Assembly (NCBI GenBank): GCA_900752215.1
Contig: CAADUO010000063.1
Location: 62,001 to 126,000 of the forward strand
Direction of reading: 5' to 3'
Source of the DNA: an uncultured Collinsella sp.
GTDB lineage: Bacteria; Actinomycetota; Coriobacteriia; Coriobacteriales; Coriobacteriaceae
DNA length: 64,000 nt
Shown: piece by piece, positions 40,851-49,300 of the stretch
How the letters are laid out: every line of letters starts with the position of its first letter
Position numbering within the stretch: the stretch's first letter is position 1
Notes under the pieces: model-generated
The model's database searches: none
Told to the model about the DNA's origin: nothing
The model's input: the letters and a program-made list of their open reading frames with translations, nothing else
Position numbers and translations under genes: made by a program

Positions 40851-42479
40851 TTACAGTGAGTCGATAAAGCGCTGTTGGGCGGCGCGGCCGGCTTCGTCCC
40901 ACTTAAAGACGCCGGCGTTGTCGAGCACGTGGCCAAACACCACGCCCACCTCCTCGTGCAGGATATCGATGGCGTTATCCGCCGTAAGCTCGTCGGAACG
41001 GCGGACATAGACATCCTCGGCCCACGCGGCATGGTTGCGGCAAAGATCATCGCCCTCGAGCGCGCCGGCAAGGTCGTAGCTGGCATCCGCCTTGGCCGCC
41101 AGCAGGTGCTCGCGGACAGCGCCGAGCTCGGGAACCAGGCGCGGCGGAAGAATGGCCAGGCCCATAACCTCGATCAGGCCGATGTTCTCCTTCTTAATGT
41201 GGTGATACTCGGCATGCGGGTGGAAAACGCCCAGCGGATGCTCGTCGGTCGTGATGTTGCAGCGAAGCGCCAGGTAGGCCTCGTAGATCTCGCCGCCGGC
41301 GTTGCCGCGGGAGTCGACGCGGCGGATGACGGGCGTCACGGTGTTGTGCGCTACGCCGTCGGCCGTGTGCGCGACGACGCCAACCGACTCATCGGTCCAC
41401 TCGCGCCAGGCGAGGATAATCTTCTCGGCAGCGTCGAGCAGCTGAGCGCGGTCATGCGAGCGCAGGCGCAGCACCGAGAGCGGCCACCGCAGCACGGTAC
41501 CGCTGACCTGGTCAAAACCGGGCACGCTAAACTGCAAGACCTCGGCGGCATGCATCATGGGGAACTCGTGTGCGCCACCCTGGAAGTGGTCGTGCGACAG
41601 AATCGAGCCGCCCACGATGGGCAGGTCGGCGTTGGAGCCGATAAAGTAGTGCGGGAACAGGTCCACAAAGTCGAGCAAACAGGAGAGGCTCTTGCGATCC
41701 ACGTGCATCGGACGATGCTCGGAGCTCATGGCAATGCAATGCTCGTTAAAGTACGCGTACGGGCTGTACTGGAAGCCCCAGCGCTCGCCGTCGAGCTGGA
41801 TGGGGATAACGCGCAGATTCTGGCGGGCGGGGTGAGCGCCGCCGTCGGCTGCGGCGGAGCGTCCGGGGTAGCCCTCGTTTTCGATGCAGAGCTGACAGGC
41901 GGGATACTTCTCGCCCGTGTTTTTGGCGGCACCGGCTGCGGCAATATCGCGCGGGTCCTTTTCGGGCTTTGACAGGTTGATGGTGATCTCCAGGTCACCC
42001 CAGTTGGTGGAAGTGCTCCATTTGATGTTGCGCGCGATGGCGGCGCGGCGCACGTAACCGGCGTCACAGCACAGGCCGTAGAACCAGTCGGTCGCGGCGC
42101 GGGGCTCGTTGACGCCCATGCGGCCGTTGAATTCCTCGTTTACAACCGAAGGTCTCGGCATCAGCGCGCCCATGATGCGCATGGCGATGCGGTCGCGGCC
42201 CGATGCCGTGTCCTCGGCGGCACCGCTGACAACGGCGACCTCGGAAAGCGCGGCAAGCGTGCCCTCCAGGTCAAAATTGGGGAGCGTATCGGGGTGCAAG
42301 AGCGAGAGCTTCTCGTTCTGCAGCGCCCAGGTCATGTTGAGCGCGGGACCCGTGGCGCCTATGCACTCCAGAATGGTGTTGTATGCCCAGATGCGATCGT
42401 CCTGACCGATCATCGATCGGTGGATAGCGTATTCGATCAGGTTCTGCGCGGCCTCGCGCACGTCAGTCATTACAGCCAT
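40851..42479 (-). CDS. galT: UDP-glucose-hexose-1-phosphate uridylyltransferase, GalT type 2
   Basis: The 542-residue protein has the Gram-positive GalT2 architecture: an N-terminal domain with HRSMIGQDDRIWAYNTILE, a central CQLCIENEGYPGR, and the catalytic region GSILSHDHFQGGAHEFPM with the His-x-His pair. It exchanges UMP between UDP-glucose and galactose-1-P. ATG at 42479 overlaps the galK end by 10 bases; ATG at 42470 (TAATG) is an alternative start. It is translated coupled to galK. No galE lies in the window. Confidence 0.9.
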   Translation of the reverse strand: MAVMTDVREAAQNLIEYAIHRSMIGQDDRIWAYNTILECIGATGPALNMTWALQNEKLSLLHPDTLPNFDLEGTLAALSEVAVVSGAAEDTASGRDRIAMRIMGALMPRPSVVNEEFNGRMGVNEPRAATDWFYGLCCDAGYVRRAAIARNIKWSTSTNWGDLEITINLSKPEKDPRDIAAAGAAKNTGEKYPACQLCIENEGYPGRSAAADGGAHPARQNLRVIPIQLDGERWGFQYSPYAYFNEHCIAMSSEHRPMHVDRKSLSCLLDFVDLFPHYFIGSNADLPIVGGSILSHDHFQGGAHEFPMMHAAEVLQFSVPGFDQVSGTVLRWPLSVLRLRSHDRAQLLDAAEKIILAWREWTDESVGVVAHTADGVAHNTVTPVIRRVDSRGNAGGEIYEAYLALRCNITTDEHPLGVFHPHAEYHHIKKENIGLIEVMGLAILPPRLVPELGAVREHLLAAKADASYDLAGALEGDDLCRNHAAWAEDVYVRRSDELTADNAIDILHEEVGVVFGHVLDNAGVFKWDEAGRAAQQRFIDSL

Positions 42480-43675
42480 GCCGCGTAAGCCCCCTTGTCA
42501 GAGATGGCGTAGTGACGGGCAGAGCCCTTGCCCAGCCAGCCGTTCATCTTGGTAATGAAGGTGTCGACCAGATCGAGCGGCACAAAGGCCTGGATGGTGC
42601 CACCAAAGCCGCCGCCGTGGATGCGGACGGCGCCGCGGCCGTCAAGCACATGCTCGGCAAGAGCAAGCGCGTACATGGAAGGTTGCTCGGCACCCAGTTT
42701 GGCAACAACGTTCTGCAGGTACATGGCAGAGCTGGCGCCGGACTCGCGCGTCAGGACCAGGAACTGGTCAATGTCACCGGCGTTCAGGGCCGCCCAGCGC
42801 TTATCGACCAGGCCGTTCTCGTACCAGTAGTGAACGGCGCGCAGGCAGGCACGGTCGCCCAGCTTGGCGCGCAGCTCGGGGAGCTTGGCGTCAAAATCGG
42901 CAACGTTTACCTCGCACAGGCGTGCCTTGCCAAACTCGGCGGCGACGTCTTGCATCTCGCGCGGAACGGCGGCGTAGTCGTCGGTGGCTGCCACGTGGTC
43001 GGCGCCGACCTTAACGAGCACGAGCGCATAACCGTGATCCTCAAAGTTGAGCTCGAGCTTCTGGGTTTTAGGCTGAGCCTGGTCCTCAAAGTCCATGTAG
43101 GCGAGGCCGCCCAGGCACACAGCGGCCTGGTCCATCAGACCGCAGGGCTTGCCGTAATAGTTGTTCTCGGTGCGCTGGCTCATCTGGGCGAGCGCGACGG
43201 GCTCGATGGCGGGTGCTCCCCAGAGCGTCTCCATGGCGCGGCCGTAAGCCGCCTCGACAGCAGCGGAGCTCGAAAGGCCGCCGCCCGAGGGGACGGAGCA
43301 GGTAAAGGCAAAGTCGAAGCCCTGGGGCTCAACGCCAAGGGCTGCGACCTCGTGGGCCATGCCGCGGACGAGGCTCGCGGACGTGCCCTTCTCGGACTCC
43401 TGAACGTCTAGCGTATCGAGCGTGATCTCAAAGGTGGGATAGCCCTCGTCGGCTACGCGAACCTTGTTGGAATCGGTTGCCACGGCGATGCCGTCGACGG
43501 CGACATCGAGCGAGCCGGCGATAACGTGGCCACCCTCGTGGTCAGTGTGGTTGCCGCTGATCTCGGAGCGGCCGGGCGCGTGCACGTAGAGCACCTGGCG
43601 GTCGCCGATGGGGCCAAACTCCTCCTCGAACAGCTTGGTGAGCGTGGCGAATGTCTTTTCGTCGGGGGTGGTCAT
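42470..43675 (-). CDS. galK: galactokinase
   Basis: The 401-residue GHMP kinase has the galactokinase signature variant GRSEISGNHTDHEGGHV (residues about 31-47), the ATP loop VPSGGGLSSSAAVE and the C-terminal IHGGGFGGTIQAFVP. It phosphorylates galactose at C1 for GalT. The usual G-E-H-T-D reads G-N-H-T-D, as in related Gram-positive enzymes. GAAAGGACTCCC precedes the ATG. Three LacI-type operator words lie between it and the divergent LacI gene at 44014. Confidence 0.92.
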   Translation of the reverse strand: MTTPDEKTFATLTKLFEEEFGPIGDRQVLYVHAPGRSEISGNHTDHEGGHVIAGSLDVAVDGIAVATDSNKVRVADEGYPTFEITLDTLDVQESEKGTSASLVRGMAHEVAALGVEPQGFDFAFTCSVPSGGGLSSSAAVEAAYGRAMETLWGAPAIEPVALAQMSQRTENNYYGKPCGLMDQAAVCLGGLAYMDFEDQAQPKTQKLELNFEDHGYALVLVKVGADHVAATDDYAAVPREMQDVAAEFGKARLCEVNVADFDAKLPELRAKLGDRACLRAVHYWYENGLVDKRWAALNAGDIDQFLVLTRESGASSAMYLQNVVAKLGAEQPSMYALALAEHVLDGRGAVRIHGGGFGGTIQAFVPLDLVDTFITKMNGWLGKGSARHYAISDKGAYAAWL

Positions 43676-43716
43676 GGGAGTCCTTTCCTTGGCGCGCCCG
43701 GGTGGGTTTTGCGTCG

Positions 43717-43920
43717 TTATGAGTACGTTAACAACTTAAAGCGGCATGAACCAAGTGTTCACGATACCGCACGTTACGGGCTATGTTAACGTACTCATAA
43801 CACATCGCTTGTCACTTTTTGAGAATCTGGTAATCGGTAGAAATACAGCCGTGAACGGTACTGCCGTATGGACTTATAAAGCAGAAGAGATGCAGATAGA
43901 AAAAGTAGAGTACGTTAACA
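43717..43920. promoter_or_regulatory. three LacI-type operators between galK and its LacI gene
   Basis: TTATGAGTACGTTAACAA (43717-43734), its inverted near-copy at 43783-43800, and GTAGAGTACGTTAACAT (43904-43920) share GAGTACGTTAACA. TGAACGG at 43851-43857 is a lone copy of the direct-repeat word. The region is A+T-rich and contains no supported ORF. Confidence 0.75.
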
Positions 43921-44013
43921 TGCGTCCGACGATAGCGGGCCTCGGCGCGGGATGTATTTCTGCCCAGGCCGGCATTCACGCTATTCAGATCTCGCAAGGG
44001 TGAAGGTGATCCT

Positions 44014-45045
44014 GTGGCAAGGCGCCCTTCCAACGATACAGGTACGCGCCCGGTTTCCATGGCCGACGTTGCCCGCGCTGCTGGTGTTTCGCAGCAGACG
44101 GTTTCGCGCGTTGCCAACGGCCTTCCTAACGTCAACGAGCAGACGCGCCAGCGCGTGCAGGCCGCTATGCAAGAGCTCGGCTTTCGTCCGAGTTATGCCG
44201 GTCGCTCGCTGCGCGACGGCCGTTACCATTCGGTCGGTCTGTGCGTCAACGATGTCACCAAGTTTGGCAACCTCTCAATGATCGACGGGATCGCCAGCGC
44301 TGCTCGCGAGCATAATTGCGCCATCACGCTGGTCGAGATGTCCAAGACCGAGGAGTTTTCGCTTGCCGAGGCCACGCGTCGTATGGCCGCGCTGCCCGTG
44401 GACGGCATCATTATCGGCATGAGCCGTATGGCTCCCGATTTTGAGACGTTCAATCCACTGCCGGGCATTGGCACGGTTATCGTCACCATGTACGCGCATC
44501 CGCGCGTGACCACGGTCGATTCCGACCATTACGGCTGCTCGCTATTGCTTATGGATCACCTGTTTGAGCTGGGACACGAGCAGATTCGCTATATCGGTGG
44601 CCCGTCGTTCTCGGTCGACGAGCAATTTCGTCGCGCCGGTTGGCAGGATACACTCGAGCGTAAACACATCGAGCCGGCAGAGCCGCTCGAGGGCGACTGG
44701 TCTGCCAACAGCGGTTACGAGGCCGGCAGATATCTGGCCGAGAACGACCGCACCATGACGGCGATCTATGCGGCAAACGACCAGATGGCAAATGGCGCGA
44801 TTGCAGCGCTGCGCGATAGCGGTCTGCGCGTGCCCGAGGACGTGAGCGTGGTGGGCGTCGATGACTCGCTCGACGACTTTGTCGCGCATAACGAGCTCAC
44901 GACTGTGCGATTCGATCTGCATCAGCGCGGACGCGAGGTATTCGAGCATGCGGTTCCCGAGGCAGGTACGGCGGGCAAAACCGTTGCTATTCGTATTCCC
45001 GGCCAGCTCATCGTTCGACATACCACGGCAGCTCATCGCGTATAG
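44014..45045 (+). CDS. LacI-family transcriptional regulator, probable galactose operon repressor
   Basis: The 343-residue regulator starts at GTG with AAGGTG nearby. HTH: VSMADVARAAGVSQQTVSRVANGLPNV (split), hinge FRPSYAGRSLRDG; effector domain with AIYAANDQMANGAIAALRDSG and VPEDVSVVGVDDSLDDF. It is divergent from galK-galT and flanked by the GAGTACGTTAACA operators, so control of galKT is the simplest reading. It is clearly paralogous to the three lac-module regulators. Confidence 0.9.
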   Translation: MARRPSNDTGTRPVSMADVARAAGVSQQTVSRVANGLPNVNEQTRQRVQAAMQELGFRPSYAGRSLRDGRYHSVGLCVNDVTKFGNLSMIDGIASAAREHNCAITLVEMSKTEEFSLAEATRRMAALPVDGIIIGMSRMAPDFETFNPLPGIGTVIVTMYAHPRVTTVDSDHYGCSLLLMDHLFELGHEQIRYIGGPSFSVDEQFRRAGWQDTLERKHIEPAEPLEGDWSANSGYEAGRYLAENDRTMTAIYAANDQMANGAIAALRDSGLRVPEDVSVVGVDDSLDDFVAHNELTTVRFDLHQRGREVFEHAVPEAGTAGKTVAIRIPGQLIVRHTTAAHRV

Positions 45046-45174
45046 TTTTTGCAGGTCAACGGCGGTATATTCCGCCTAAATAACAATCGGTAAGGATGCC
45101 GGCAGATGGCCGTGGCTACGAGGGCGAGTGCTATGATAGACGGGCTCTTTTGTCTATCTAGGAGGCTTTGCCTG

Positions 45175-46335
45175 ATGGAGATCACCAAGGATATCCGCTA
45201 CATTGGCGTCAACGATCACGACATTGACCTGTTCGAAGGCCAGTACGACGTGTCCGAGAACGGTATGGCATATAACAGCTACGTTATCTTGGGCGATAAA
45301 ATCGCTGTCGCCGATTCGGTCGACGCTGGCTTTGTCGACGAGTGGCTCGGTAACCTCGAGACCGTGCTCGATGGCCGCACGCCCGACTACCTGGTTGTCC
45401 ATCATATGGAGCCCGATCACTCCGCCGGTATCGCCGCCTTTATGGAGCGCTATCCCCGGGCGCAGATTGTGGCCAGCATGGGTGCTTTCCGCATGATGGT
45501 CAACTACTTTGGCACCGACTTCCCTGAGCGCAAGATGGTCGTCAAAGATGGCGACGTGCTCGATTTGGGCGGTCACAGCCTAACGTTTGTCGGCGCCCCC
45601 AACGTGCACTGGCCCGAGGTGCTCTTCTCCTACGAGTCCATCGACAAGGTGCTCTTTAGTGCCGACGGCTTTGGCAAGTTCGGTGCCAACGACATCGAGG
45701 ATCCGGAAGGGTGGGCCTGCGAGGCGCGCCGTTACTACTTTGGCATCGTGGGAAAGTTCGGCAAGTTTGTGCAGGCCGTGCTCAAGAAGGCCGCCAATCT
45801 GGACATCCAGATTATTTGCCCGCTTCACGGTCCTGTTCTTAGCGAGAACCTGGGCTATTACCTCGATACTTACAACACCTGGTCGAGCTATCAGCCCGAG
45901 GACGAGGGCATCACGATTGCCTATGCGAGTGTGTATGGTCATCTGAAGGCTGCCGTTGAGGAGCTCGCTTCTGCGCTCGAGGCCCGCGGTCAGAAGGTCT
46001 CCGTCTTTGATCTAGCTCGCGACGATATGGCCGAGGCGGTTGAGGATGCGTTCCGCTATGACCGTCTGGTGCTCGCTTCCATTACCTATCAGGGCGAGAT
46101 CTTCCCGTTCGTGAGCACCTTTATCCATACGCTTGCCGAGCACGCCTATCAGAACCGTACGGTGGCACTCGTTGAGGCTGGCTCCTGGGCGCCCACCGCT
46201 GCCAAGGTTATGACCAAGGAGCTCGAGGGCATGAAGGACATCACTCTGGCGCAGAACAAGGTGACCGTGCTGGGCTCGCTCAACGACGCCTCGCGCGCTC
46301 AGATCGAGGCCCTTGCTGACGAGCTATCCAAGTAG
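45175..46335 (+). CDS. flavodiiron protein (FprA/A-type flavoprotein)
   Basis: The 386-residue protein joins a metallo-beta-lactamase-like diiron domain (VHHMEPDHSAG with His/Glu/Asp/His ligands, APNVHWPEV His, SADGFGKFG Asp, CPLHGPVL His) to a flavodoxin domain (ITIAYASVYGHLKAAVEEL FMN loop, residues about 250-386). Such proteins reduce O2 to water or NO to N2O in anaerobes, which suits an oxygen-sensitive gut bacterium. TAGGAGG at 45160-45166 fixes the ATG at 45175. It is monocistronic. Confidence 0.93.
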   Translation: MEITKDIRYIGVNDHDIDLFEGQYDVSENGMAYNSYVILGDKIAVADSVDAGFVDEWLGNLETVLDGRTPDYLVVHHMEPDHSAGIAAFMERYPRAQIVASMGAFRMMVNYFGTDFPERKMVVKDGDVLDLGGHSLTFVGAPNVHWPEVLFSYESIDKVLFSADGFGKFGANDIEDPEGWACEARRYYFGIVGKFGKFVQAVLKKAANLDIQIICPLHGPVLSENLGYYLDTYNTWSSYQPEDEGITIAYASVYGHLKAAVEELASALEARGQKVSVFDLARDDMAEAVEDAFRYDRLVLASITYQGEIFPFVSTFIHTLAEHAYQNRTVALVEAGSWAPTAAKVMTKELEGMKDITLAQNKVTVLGSLNDASRAQIEALADELSK

Positions 46336-46358
46336 CGATATTTTCACTTTTGACGAGC

Positions 46359-46401
46359 AAAACCACCACAAAGGGGACAGGCACCTTTGTGGTGGTTTTT
46401 G
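46359..46401. terminator. bidirectional terminator formed by a repeated palindrome
   Basis: AAAACCACCACAAAGG and its exact complement (46384-46399) enclose GGACAGGCA. T runs follow on both strands, between convergent genes. An identical 41-bp element in the opposite orientation is at 59915-59955. Confidence 0.88.
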
Positions 46402-46402
46402 T

Positions 46403-47206
46403 TTAAGCGCCGGCGATGACGAGATTTGGGTGGGCGTCGTCGACGATCTCGGCGATTGAGGTGGCGACGGCGTCTTCGGGGTCGCGGTCCATCACGATGG
46501 TGTTGACATCGGTCAGTTTGGCAAAGCGGTACATGCCGCGTCCGTTGACCTTGCTGGCGTCCATGAGGGCGACGCTTTGATGAGCGGCACCGATCATGGC
46601 CGTTTTGGTCTCAGCCATCTGGGGAAAGTCGGTCGTAAAGCCGCAGCCGGGAACAAAAGCGCCAGGGCACATGACGGCAAGATCGGCGTGGACCATTTGG
46701 AGTGCCTGCATGGTAAGTGGACCGTACAGATAGCGATGACCTTTGCGCAGCGCCCCGCCCAGCATGACGACATCGACTGAGGGCATGCTCTCGTCGATGT
46801 AATCGGCAATGGTAATGTCGGCCGTGATGACGGTGATGCCGTTGCGCTGGTCGAGGAGCCGGACAAACTCGAGCGCGGTGGTGCCTGAGTCGACGAGCAA
46901 CGTGTCGCCGTCATTGACGAGCTTGATGGCGCTTTGCGCGATGGCCTGCTTGGCGGCGACGTTGACATTGATGCGGCGATCCTGCGTGGAGACGGTCAGT
47001 CGCTTCTGGAGCGACACAGCGCCACCATGCGTGCGGCGCAGCTTGCCGGACTCGGCGAGGGCGTCCAAGTCGGCGCGCGCCGTGACGGAGGACACGCCAA
47101 AGGTCTGGGCGATTTCTGCTACCTGCACCGAGGCGTTGTGCTCGAGCATCTCCATGATGGCGGCACGACGCTCATCGGCGAAAGCGCGGTTTGTTGCGTG
47201 GGTCAT
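46403..47206 (-). CDS. DeoR/GlpR-family transcriptional regulator
   Basis: The 267-residue protein has the DeoR HTH (AAIMEMLEHNASVQVAEIAQTFGVSSVTARADLDALAESGKLRRTHGGAV, split residues about 14-62) and a DeoRC domain with LLVDSGTTALEF, MLGGALRKGHRYLYG and MDASKVNGRGMYRF. It is divergent from the class II aldolase gene, so it probably responds to a sugar phosphate and represses that gene; it could be the functional LacR/GatR counterpart. A+T-rich palindromes lie between the two. Confidence 0.9.
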   Translation of the reverse strand: MTHATNRAFADERRAAIMEMLEHNASVQVAEIAQTFGVSSVTARADLDALAESGKLRRTHGGAVSLQKRLTVSTQDRRINVNVAAKQAIAQSAIKLVNDGDTLLVDSGTTALEFVRLLDQRNGITVITADITIADYIDESMPSVDVVMLGGALRKGHRYLYGPLTMQALQMVHADLAVMCPGAFVPGCGFTTDFPQMAETKTAMIGAAHQSVALMDASKVNGRGMYRFAKLTDVNTIVMDRDPEDAVATSIAEIVDDAHPNLVIAGA

Positions 47207-47263
47207 TGCTGCTCCATCCTGAACCGAAATTTGCAGGAATTATGTTGAAACTATTTTCGTTCA

Positions 47264-47322
47264 TTTTCTTTTTTAGTAAGAAAACGCCTTTCGATTACTT
47301 ATCTTTTCTATAAAAGAAAGAT
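47264..47322. promoter_or_regulatory. A+T-rich palindromes in the DeoR-aldolase intergenic region
   Basis: TTTTCTT-N7-AAGAAAA (47264-47284) and ATCTTTTCTATAAAAGAAAGAT-type dyad at 47301-47322 (7 of 9 arm pairs) stand out in an otherwise G+C-rich sequence and are candidate DeoR operators. The rest of 47207-47541 holds no supported gene. Confidence 0.5.
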
Positions 47323-47541
47323 GATTCGCTTGAAAACTTCAATGTCGTATAGAGGGATCCGGCGCGAATCCCTTCCGTTTGCTTTTCAAAAACGAGTGTC
47401 TTGACCTGTGTGCCGGTGATATCTCATGCGTGCGACACCGTCGCTTTTCATACAATGGGCGCAGCAAAACGCAAGGTAAAACGCCTTGTGAACAACTACG
47501 CCCGATGTCCAGATGCGGGCGAGGGAGAGGAGCAAACGCTC

Positions 47542-48399
47542 ATGGCACTTGTTACCACCGAAAAGATGCTCAAGGACGCTCAGGCCGGCCACTACGCCGT
47601 AGGCGCGTTCAACGTCGAGAACCTCGAGTTTGTTATGGCCGTTCTGGCTGCTGCCGAGGAGACCAAGTCCCCCGTCATCATGCAGACCACTCCGGGCACC
47701 ATCAAGACCGCTGGTCTGGACTACTTCTACGGTATGGTCAAGGCTGCCGCCGAGCGCGCTTCCGTGCCTGTCGCTCTGCACCTCGATCACGGCGATGGCT
47801 ATGACCGCTGCATGCAGGCTTTCCGCACGGGCTACACCTCTGTCATGATCGACGGTTCGCACGAGTCCTTCGAGGACAACATCGCCCTGACCAAGTCCGT
47901 CGCCGACGCTGGCCGCGCCATGGGCGTGCCCGTCGAGGCCGAGCTCGGTAAGGTTGGCGGCAAGGAGGACGACGGTCCCGCGGTTGAGGGCGAGAGCCCC
48001 TACACCGATCCTGCCGAGGCTAAGGAGTTCGTCGAGCGCACTGGCTGCACCTCCCTCGCTATTGGCGTTGGCACCAGCCACGGTGTGTACACGAGCGATC
48101 CGCACATCGAGCAGTCCGTGGTCAAGGCCATCCGCGACGCCGTTGACGTGCCGCTGGTTCTGCATGGCACCTCCGGTGTGCCCGATGAGCAGGTCGCCGA
48201 GGCCGTGAAGAACGGCATCTGCAAGGTCAACTACGCCACCGAGCTGCGTCAGGCCTACACCAAGGGCTTCATGGCCTACATGGCCGAGAACCCTGCCTGC
48301 TTCGATCCCAAGAAGCCGGCCAAGGAGGGTATGCGTGAGATCACCGAGCTGGTTAAGATCCGCATGACCAACCTCAACTCCGTGGGCAAAGCAGAGTAA
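47542..48399 (+). CDS. class II fructose/tagatose-bisphosphate aldolase (GatY/KbaY-like)
   Basis: The 285-residue aldolase has VALHLDHGDGYDRC (Asp82 proton donor, His83 zinc ligand), MIDGSHESFEDNIALT, VEAELGKVGGKEDD, GTSHGVY (zinc His) and VLHGTSGVPDEQV (zinc His), with the NYATELR phosphate site. It splits tagatose-1,6-bisphosphate and/or fructose-1,6-bisphosphate to DHAP and glyceraldehyde-3-P. It is the only aldolase in the window and can take the product of both LacC enzymes. GAGAGGAG at 47525-47532 fixes the ATG; the frame is open upstream without family similarity. Confidence 0.92.
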   Translation: MALVTTEKMLKDAQAGHYAVGAFNVENLEFVMAVLAAAEETKSPVIMQTTPGTIKTAGLDYFYGMVKAAAERASVPVALHLDHGDGYDRCMQAFRTGYTSVMIDGSHESFEDNIALTKSVADAGRAMGVPVEAELGKVGGKEDDGPAVEGESPYTDPAEAKEFVERTGCTSLAIGVGTSHGVYTSDPHIEQSVVKAIRDAVDVPLVLHGTSGVPDEQVAEAVKNGICKVNYATELRQAYTKGFMAYMAENPACFDPKKPAKEGMREITELVKIRMTNLNSVGKAE

Positions 48400-48432
48400 C
48401 AGCAAGGGTACTCCGACTCGCTACATATCCCG

Positions 48433-48557
48433 GGGAGGGACGAGGGCTTAGTTCCCCAATCGTCCTCGGGCATGCAAAAAGCCTCGCTGCGCACTTCGTG
48501 CGGCGAGGCTTTTTGCCCCCTGCGGAAAGATTGGGGAGCTAAGCCCTCGTCCCTCCC
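48433..48557. repeat. 125-bp cruciform with 29-bp arms enclosing a terminator
   Basis: 48433-48461 and 48529-48557 are complementary at 28 of 29 positions. Inside, AAAAAGCCTCGC...GCGAGGCTTTTT (48476-48515) forms a strong terminator for the aldolase gene. Outer word GGGAGGGACGAGGGCTTAG. Confidence 0.85.
48476..48515 (+). terminator. rho-independent terminator after the aldolase gene
   Basis: AAAAAGCCTCGCTGCGCAC pairs with GTGCGGCGAGGCTTTTT around TTC; T tract at the end, and an A tract at the start allows use on the other strand too. Confidence 0.92.
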
Positions 48558-48620
48558 AGGTTGACCTACTCGAGGTCGTCGCCCTTGTGGCGTTGGGGCT
48601 GAAAGGGTGGGGCGCGGGGG

Positions 48621-49244
48621 TTACTTGGTTGTTAGGGTTAGCAGGTCGTTGGGGGTTTTGAGGTTGTAGGTGGCGTTTGGGATGTCTTGGTGTGATCCCC
48701 ATGCCGCTCTGGCAAAACTGACCCCTGCCGAAGTTGCGCATTGTTCGTCGTAGACAGTGTCGCCAACGTAGACGACGTTGCCAGGATTCGCGCCCGTACG
48801 CCGGAGATATTCGAGCATGGGTGCGGGTGCGGGTTTATGTTCGGTTGTGTCTTCGACAAGGATGATGTGCTCAAAATACCTATCGAAACCAAGGGGTGCA
48901 ATTTCTTTTGCGTATTCGTCGCACGCACGTGAGGAGACGATGCCAAGTTTGCAGCCGCTATCGGCGAGTGTTGCGATGACTTCAAGCAAACCTGGAAACA
49001 CGCTGATGGTGCTTTTTAAGCTGGCGGCAACTTGGCACCAGCGATCCAACGTTGCCTGCGAGTAGATCCCAAGTTTCTCAAGGGCATCCTTGCCGGGTAT
49101 GCCGAGGGCAAAGTCAAGCTCGTGTCGGGGAAGCGTTTTGCCGGTTTCTTCTTGGACAATCTGGACAAGCGATGATAGAACGCTTTCTTCTGTATCTGCC
49201 AATGTCCCATCAACGTCAAATACGATATGGTCAAAGTGCTTCAT
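48621..49244 (-). CDS. HAD-superfamily hydrolase, phosphoglycolate-phosphatase-like
   Basis: The 207-residue HAD-IA protein has motif I DVDGTLADTE (residues about 10-19), a helical cap, motif II IVSSRA, Lys in HKPAPAPML and motif IV VYVGDTVYDEQCA. It dephosphorylates a small phosphorylated metabolite; the substrate is not predictable. GAGAGGAG precedes the ATG. It lies downstream of an AraC regulator in the same direction, with 56 bases between. Confidence 0.87.
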   Translation of the reverse strand: MKHFDHIVFDVDGTLADTEESVLSSLVQIVQEETGKTLPRHELDFALGIPGKDALEKLGIYSQATLDRWCQVAASLKSTISVFPGLLEVIATLADSGCKLGIVSSRACDEYAKEIAPLGFDRYFEHIILVEDTTEHKPAPAPMLEYLRRTGANPGNVVYVGDTVYDEQCATSAGVSFARAAWGSHQDIPNATYNLKTPNDLLTLTTK

Positions 49245-49300
49245 ATGATTGCTCCTCTCTGTTGTTTGCCTGCAAGTTTGATGCGGTGACAGAAGAAAGG

